Source: an uncultured Candidatus Saccharibacteria bacterium (GTDB lineage: Bacteria > Patescibacteriota > Saccharimonadia > Saccharimonadales > Saccharimonadaceae). From it: DNA of 64,000 bases. The notes beneath the pieces were generated by a model that saw nothing but the letters and a program-made list of their open reading frames with translations, had not been told where the DNA came from and did not search any database. This document shows positions 60,666 through 64,000 of the stretch, piece by piece (within the stretch, counting starts at the first letter, position 1; every line of letters starts with the position of its first letter). Where the stretch lies: NCBI GenBank assembly GCA_937924995.1, contig CALEXY010000012.1:36988-100987 (forward strand), given 5' to 3'. The position numbers and the translations under genes are program-made.

Positions 60666-61274
60666 ATGAAGGTATATCTTGCATCTTATGCCATGACGAC
60701 TATGGGAAAAATTATCAAAAATGAAGGCGGTGTAACTAGGAAAAGAGCCGTCTTTATTCCGACTGCTGGGGATCCGTATGAGAATAAGGATTTTGTCGAA
60801 GCTGATAAAATTGCCTTACAAAAATATGGAATTGAAGTAACCGATTTGGATTTAAAAAATAAAACAGAAGAAGAAATTAATGAATCGCTTACCATGGCTG
60901 ATATTTTATTAGTTGCTGGTGGCGATACTTTTTATTTGATGGAAAAATTGAAGGAAAGTGGCGCAGATAAGGCTATAAAAAATTTTATTAGCAGAGGCGG
61001 AATTTATATCGGATCAAGTGCAGGGTCAATAGTTTGCTGCCCAACAATTGAGAGTGCGGAAAAATTTGACAATCCAAACTTAGCACCAAATCTAGAAAAC
61101 TTTAATGGAATGGGGATTTTTAATGAAGTAATTATTCCACACACCCACAAGGAAAAATATTTCGAGAGAGTAAAAGAAGCCACAGAGAAACTTACTTCTA
61201 AAGGATTTAAAGTTCATCATTTAACAGATAATGATGTGCTGTTTTTTGATGGAATTAACCCTATCATATTGTAG
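60666..61274 (+). CDS. Peptidase S51-like protein (dipeptidase E family)
   Basis: The product is 202 residues. The family core is visible: FIPTAGDPYENKDF, LLVAGGDTFYLM and the nucleophile elbow GIYIGSSAGSIV with the catalytic Ser. A downstream His (EVIIPHTHKEKY) completes the expected active site. The family cleaves Asp-X dipeptides or cyanophycin-like substrates. The protein is slightly shorter than canonical PepE. It probably shares a transcript with the ASCH gene. Confidence 0.88.
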   Translation: MKVYLASYAMTTMGKIIKNEGGVTRKRAVFIPTAGDPYENKDFVEADKIALQKYGIEVTDLDLKNKTEEEINESLTMADILLVAGGDTFYLMEKLKESGADKAIKNFISRGGIYIGSSAGSIVCCPTIESAEKFDNPNLAPNLENFNGMGIFNEVIIPHTHKEKYFERVKEATEKLTSKGFKVHHLTDNDVLFFDGINPIIL

Positions 61275-61288
61275 TTTGGCAACTTTTA

Positions 61289-61678
61289 TTATTCTTTAAT
61301 ATAGTCAGAATATTCCGGGGAATAGGAGACGGTGTCTTGAATTTTTCCTGGCTCAAATAGACCAATTTCAACATTATCCGATGGATGAAATTCGGTAGCA
61401 GGGTCTAATTCTAATTCGTAAACAATGAAGATAAGTGGTCTATTCGCTGCAGCATCAATCATCTTGAAGATTTTGGGACCGGAAGTGATGATAAACTCGC
61501 CTACGCCAATTTCTTCAGTTAATTCCCTTTTTAGGGCTTCATCTATAGTCTCGTAATGCTCAATCCCGCCACCCGGCAAATCCCACTTTTTTCCATCTTC
61601 TTTAACTAGGAGAGTTTTTCCATTAAAGTTGATTTTGGTTTTGACGGAAACGCGGTAGTAAGGGCTTTTGATTTGCAT
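61289..61678 (-). CDS. NUDIX hydrolase
   Basis: The product is 129 residues. The Nudix box reads GGGIEHYETIDEALKRELTEEIG, matching the GX5EX7REUXEEXGU pattern. It would hydrolyse nucleoside diphosphate derivatives or oxidised nucleotides; the substrate is unknown. The start is close to a 24-bp tandem repeat that separates it from ftsH on the same strand, with no clear Shine-Dalgarno sequence. It is convergent with the S51 gene. Confidence 0.9.
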   Translation of the reverse strand: MQIKSPYYRVSVKTKINFNGKTLLVKEDGKKWDLPGGGIEHYETIDEALKRELTEEIGVGEFIITSGPKIFKMIDAAANRPLIFIVYELELDPATEFHPSDNVEIGLFEPGKIQDTVSYSPEYSDYIKE

Positions 61679-61688
61679 AGGTTTGACG

Positions 61689-61760
61689 TTCTTTTATTGG
61701 TAAAGTTTAGTATTCTTTTATTAGTAAAGTTTAGCGTTCTCTTATTAGTAAAGTTTAGCT
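61689..61760. repeat. 24-bp tandem repeat between ftsH and the NUDIX gene
   Basis: Three units start at 61689, 61713 and 61737 (TTCTTTTATTRGTAAAGTTTAGYR). The last unit covers the end of ftsH including its stop codon. Confidence 0.9.
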
Positions 61761-63697
61761 TCCTTTGGCAACTTGCTACCTTCGAAAATATCCTTGAGAT
61801 CCTCTTCTTCGAGGGTTTCTTTTTCGAGAAGTGCATTGGCTACGCGATCGAGAATTTCACGGTTGGCAAGCAAGACAGCTTCCGCGCGCTTAGCGGCTTC
61901 ATCAGTGAAAGCGCGCATTTCTTGATCAATGAGCTCGGCAGTTTTTTCGGAATAAGGTTTGCCACTGGTGAGAGCGTAGTAAGACGATTCGTCGGATGGA
62001 AAAACTTGATTACGAGTCTTGGTGCCTAGGCCTTCGCGAAGAATCATATCCTTGCTGAGTTCGGCAATATGTTTCAAATCTGAAGAGGCACCAGTGGTGA
62101 CACGATCTTCACCGAAAACGATTTTCTCTGCAATACGACCACCCATCGCACGAGCCATCACATCCTTGAGTTCATAAATATTTTTGTAACTACGATCCTC
62201 TGGTGGCAAGAACCAAGTGACACCGCCAGTATGGCCACGAGGGATAATGGTGATTTTATGCACTGGATCGGAATCTGGCAAAACATGTCCGACTACGGCA
62301 TGACCAGCTTCGTGATAAGCGGTGAGTTTCTTTTCTTCGTCGTTCATCACCTTGGATTTACGTTCTGGACCAATCGCCACACGTTCGAAAGCTTCGGTAA
62401 GATCCTTATTAGTGATTTCCTTGTGACCAACTCTCGCTGCAGTAATGGCGGCTTCGTTGGCAATGTTGGCAAGATCAGCACCAGAGGAACCAGCAGTTTT
62501 TTTGGCAAGAGATTCAAGATCAATCGATTCAACGGCTGGTTTATTTTTAAAATGTACCTTCAAAATTTCGAGACGATCCTTGCGCTCTGGCAAAGTTACC
62601 TCGACGTGACGATCAAAACGACCTGGACGAAGTAGAGCCTTGTCGAGCATATCGATACGGTTAGTCGCGGCAATCACGATGACGCCAGATTCATTATCAA
62701 AACCATCCATCTCAACGAGAATTTGGTTCAAAGTTTGCTCATCTTCACGACCGGCACCACCACGAGAATCGCGCTTGTGGGCTACGGCATCAATTTCATC
62801 GATGAAAATAATGCTTGGGGCGTTTTTCTTCGCTTTACTAAAGAGGTCACGCACGCGGGAAGCACCGACACCCACGAACATTTCGGCAAATTCAGAACCG
62901 GAAATACTGAAGAAAGGAACGTTGGCCTCGCCAGCAACGGCACGCGCCATCAAAGTTTTACCAGTACCCGGATCACCAGCGAGAAGTACGCCGCGAGGGA
63001 TTTTGGCACCAAGTTTTTCGTATTTTTTAGGATTCTTGAGAAAATCGACAATTTCGGAAAGATCCTGCTTAGCAGCTTCGTTGCCAGCAACATCCTCAAA
63101 TAAGATGCGTTTTTTATCTGGACCGTAAAGTTTGGCACGAGATTTGCCGAAGCTCATACTTTCTTTATTCACGCTTTGCGCTTGGCCAAGCATGCGACTA
63201 AAGAGAAAGATTGCGATAGCAATTGGGATGAGAAGAGAGGCGATATTGAGAATAATGCCAAGAAGATCAATATCATCAGAATAGGTGATGTTTGGGTATT
63301 TTTTCAAACATTCTGCTGCCTCATTTCCGGTCTTATCGGTACATTTGACCGTGAGGCCCTGATCATAAAGTGTTCCAGCGCCATCTTTTTTGGAATATTT
63401 TTTAGCTTTTTGATCTTTATAGGTGATGGTAAGATTATTGCCGGCAACATTAATTTCCTGAATTTTACCATTTTCCTGATTGGCTTCGGCGATGACCTCA
63501 GAAAGTGGAACGTCCTTATGGGCATTTTCACCATTACCGGTGACATAATTCCAAAAAGCGAGTGAGAGTACGAGGAGAAGTAGGGTCGAAAAAATCGAAC
63601 GGAAGGTGTTCGAAGGGCCATTTTTCTTCGATTTGTTATTATTTGATTTCACAAATTTGATTTTAGGGCGATTCGAATCAGTATTTGAATTATTCAT
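61745..63697 (-). CDS. ftsH: ATP-dependent zinc metalloprotease FtsH
   Basis: FtsH is the membrane AAA+ protease for damaged membrane proteins and some regulators. The product is 650 residues. A basic, Asn-rich N-terminus is followed by two membrane segments flanking an extracytoplasmic domain. The AAA module has Walker [22 protein letters not shown] (first part), Walker [15 protein letters not shown] and the SRH. The zinc site is [10 protein letters not shown], with a later Asp in the [11 protein letters not shown] region. TAAAAT ends 7 nt before the ATG at 63697. Confidence 0.97.
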   Translation of the reverse strand: MNNSNTDSNRPKIKFVKSNNNKSKKNGPSNTFRSIFSTLLLLVLSLAFWNYVTGNGENAHKDVPLSEVIAEANQENGKIQEINVAGNNLTITYKDQKAKKYSKKDGAGTLYDQGLTVKCTDKTGNEAAECLKKYPNITYSDDIDLLGIILNIASLLIPIAIAIFLFSRMLGQAQSVNKESMSFGKSRAKLYGPDKKRILFEDVAGNEAAKQDLSEIVDFLKNPKKYEKLGAKIPRGVLLAGDPGTGKTLMARAVAGEANVPFFSISGSEFAEMFVGVGASRVRDLFSKAKKNAPSIIFIDEIDAVAHKRDSRGGAGREDEQTLNQILVEMDGFDNESGVIVIAATNRIDMLDKALLRPGRFDRHVEVTLPERKDRLEILKVHFKNKPAVESIDLESLAKKTAGSSGADLANIANEAAITAARVGHKEITNKDLTEAFERVAIGPERKSKVMNDEEKKLTAYHEAGHAVVGHVLPDSDPVHKITIIPRGHTGGVTWFLPPEDRSYKNIYELKDVMARAMGGRIAEKIVFGEDRVTTGASSDLKHIAELSKDMILREGLGTKTRNQVFPSDESSYYALTSGKPYSEKTAELIDQEMRAFTDEAAKRAEAVLLANREILDRVANALLEKETLEEEDLKDIFEGSKLPKEAKLY

Positions 63698-63704
63698 ATC
63701 TATA

Positions 63705-63710
63705 ATTTTA
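63705..63710 (-). promoter_or_regulatory. -10 box of ftsH
   Basis: TAAAAT on the minus strand ends 7 nt before the ftsH ATG. Confidence 0.55.
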
Positions 63711-63763
63711 ACATATTTATTGCATAATTAACGGAAATGTGGTAGATTAAAAGAGTAGTGTTT

Positions 63764-63839
63764 CGGGGCGTGGCACAGTTGGTAGCGCGCGGCGTTTGGG
63801 ACGCTGAGGTCGCAAGTTCGAGTCTTGTCGCCCCGACCA
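63764..63839 (+). tRNA. tRNA-Pro (anticodon TGG)
   Basis: Acceptor CGGGGCG pairs with CGCCCCG. The anticodon loop is TTTGGGA, the T-loop TTCGAGT, and CCA is encoded. Confidence 0.96.
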
Positions 63840-63850
63840 CATCACGTATT

Positions 63851-63876
63851 ACGACTATTTGTATGGTCGTTTTTTA
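63851..63876 (+). terminator. Terminator of tRNA-Pro(TGG)
   Basis: ACGACTAT/ATGGTCGT hairpin (one G-T pair) with a 4-nt loop followed by TTTTTT. Confidence 0.75.
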
Positions 63877-63890
63877 TTTATGTTTAGCTT

Positions 63891-64000
63891 AATCGAACTT
63901 GCGGAACGTCCCAAGGGGTAAACGCAAGTTCGAGTCTTGTCGCCCCGACCATTCCAGGAGGAAAAATAAAGAAAATTTATTTTCTTTATTTGACCGACGC
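63891..64000 (+). repeat. tRNA-Pro-associated cassette, copy B (cut by window end)
   Basis: The arm TCGAACTTGCG, loop GAACGTCCCAAGGGGTAAA and its exact complement CGCAAGTTCGA lead into an exact 29-nt copy of this tRNA's T-arm, acceptor and CCA. Then come the same AGGAGG box and the same 12-bp palindrome as copy A. The conserved part differs from copy A mainly in the tRNA-derived arms. Confidence 0.85.

Overview
The window looks like a chromosomal segment of a Candidatus Saccharibacteria (TM7, Patescibacteria/CPR) genome. The basis is inference from gene content and style. Housekeeping genes are dense and compact, the genetic code is standard, and several enzymes are reduced (a very short TsaB, a short phosphoglycerate kinase, the phosphoketolase in two pieces). 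Prepilin-type proteins, a prepilin peptidase, BspA-like surface proteins, ClpC/ClpP, HrcA and RNase Y are present. No rRNA, insertion sequence or CRISPR array was seen. There are 59 likely protein genes and 6 tRNA genes.

Layout. 0-10 kb: tyrS, a class A penicillin-binding protein, a PIN-TRAM protein, a split phosphoketolase, and hrcA-grpE behind a CIRCE operator. 10-22 kb: an adenylate-kinase-like gene, lepA, tilS, an SPFH protein, two uncharacterised genes (one HExxH), yebC, tRNA-Ser and tRNA-Met, ruvA, ruvB, rubrerythrin, a prepilin, radA and ruvC. 22-29 kb: a CIRCE-controlled operon clpC / HExxH membrane protein / clpP, then pgk and pyk. 29-41 kb: tRNA-Pro(CGG) with a strange appended cassette, three small membrane or secreted proteins, RNase Y, tsaE-tsaB, tRNA-Glu, ndk, a Xer recombinase, a prepilin peptidase, a pilin and ung. 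41-50.5 kb: two ABC exporter systems and two BspA-like (DUF285) surface proteins, one with a 13-G tract near its start. 50.7-59.5 kb: tRNA-Arg, phosphoesterase, methyltransferase, murJ, an HD protein and two large exported proteins. 59.6-64 kb: small accessory genes, ftsH, and tRNA-Pro(TGG) with a second copy of the appended cassette.

How it works together. The heat-shock regulator HrcA acts through the two CIRCE sites seen here, so its own operon and the Clp protease operon form one regulon. Cell-wall synthesis (PBP, MurJ), a pilus system (two prepilins and their peptidase), exporters and large surface proteins fit an epibiont that attaches to a host cell. Many genes have a TATAAT-like box ending 6-7 nt before the start codon and no Shine-Dalgarno sequence, which suggests widespread leaderless mRNAs. 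Some of these lie in back-to-back divergent pairs.

Most unusual points: (1) both tRNA-Pro genes are followed by a related cassette carrying a copy of that tRNA's own T-arm and acceptor 3' end, an inverted arm that changes with the tRNA, and a conserved short coding stretch; (2) the poly-G tract looks like a phase-variation switch; (3) a composite repeat of about 160-170 bp occurs at two loci in opposite orientation; (4) the phosphoketolase is split, with the conserved inter-domain linker missing.
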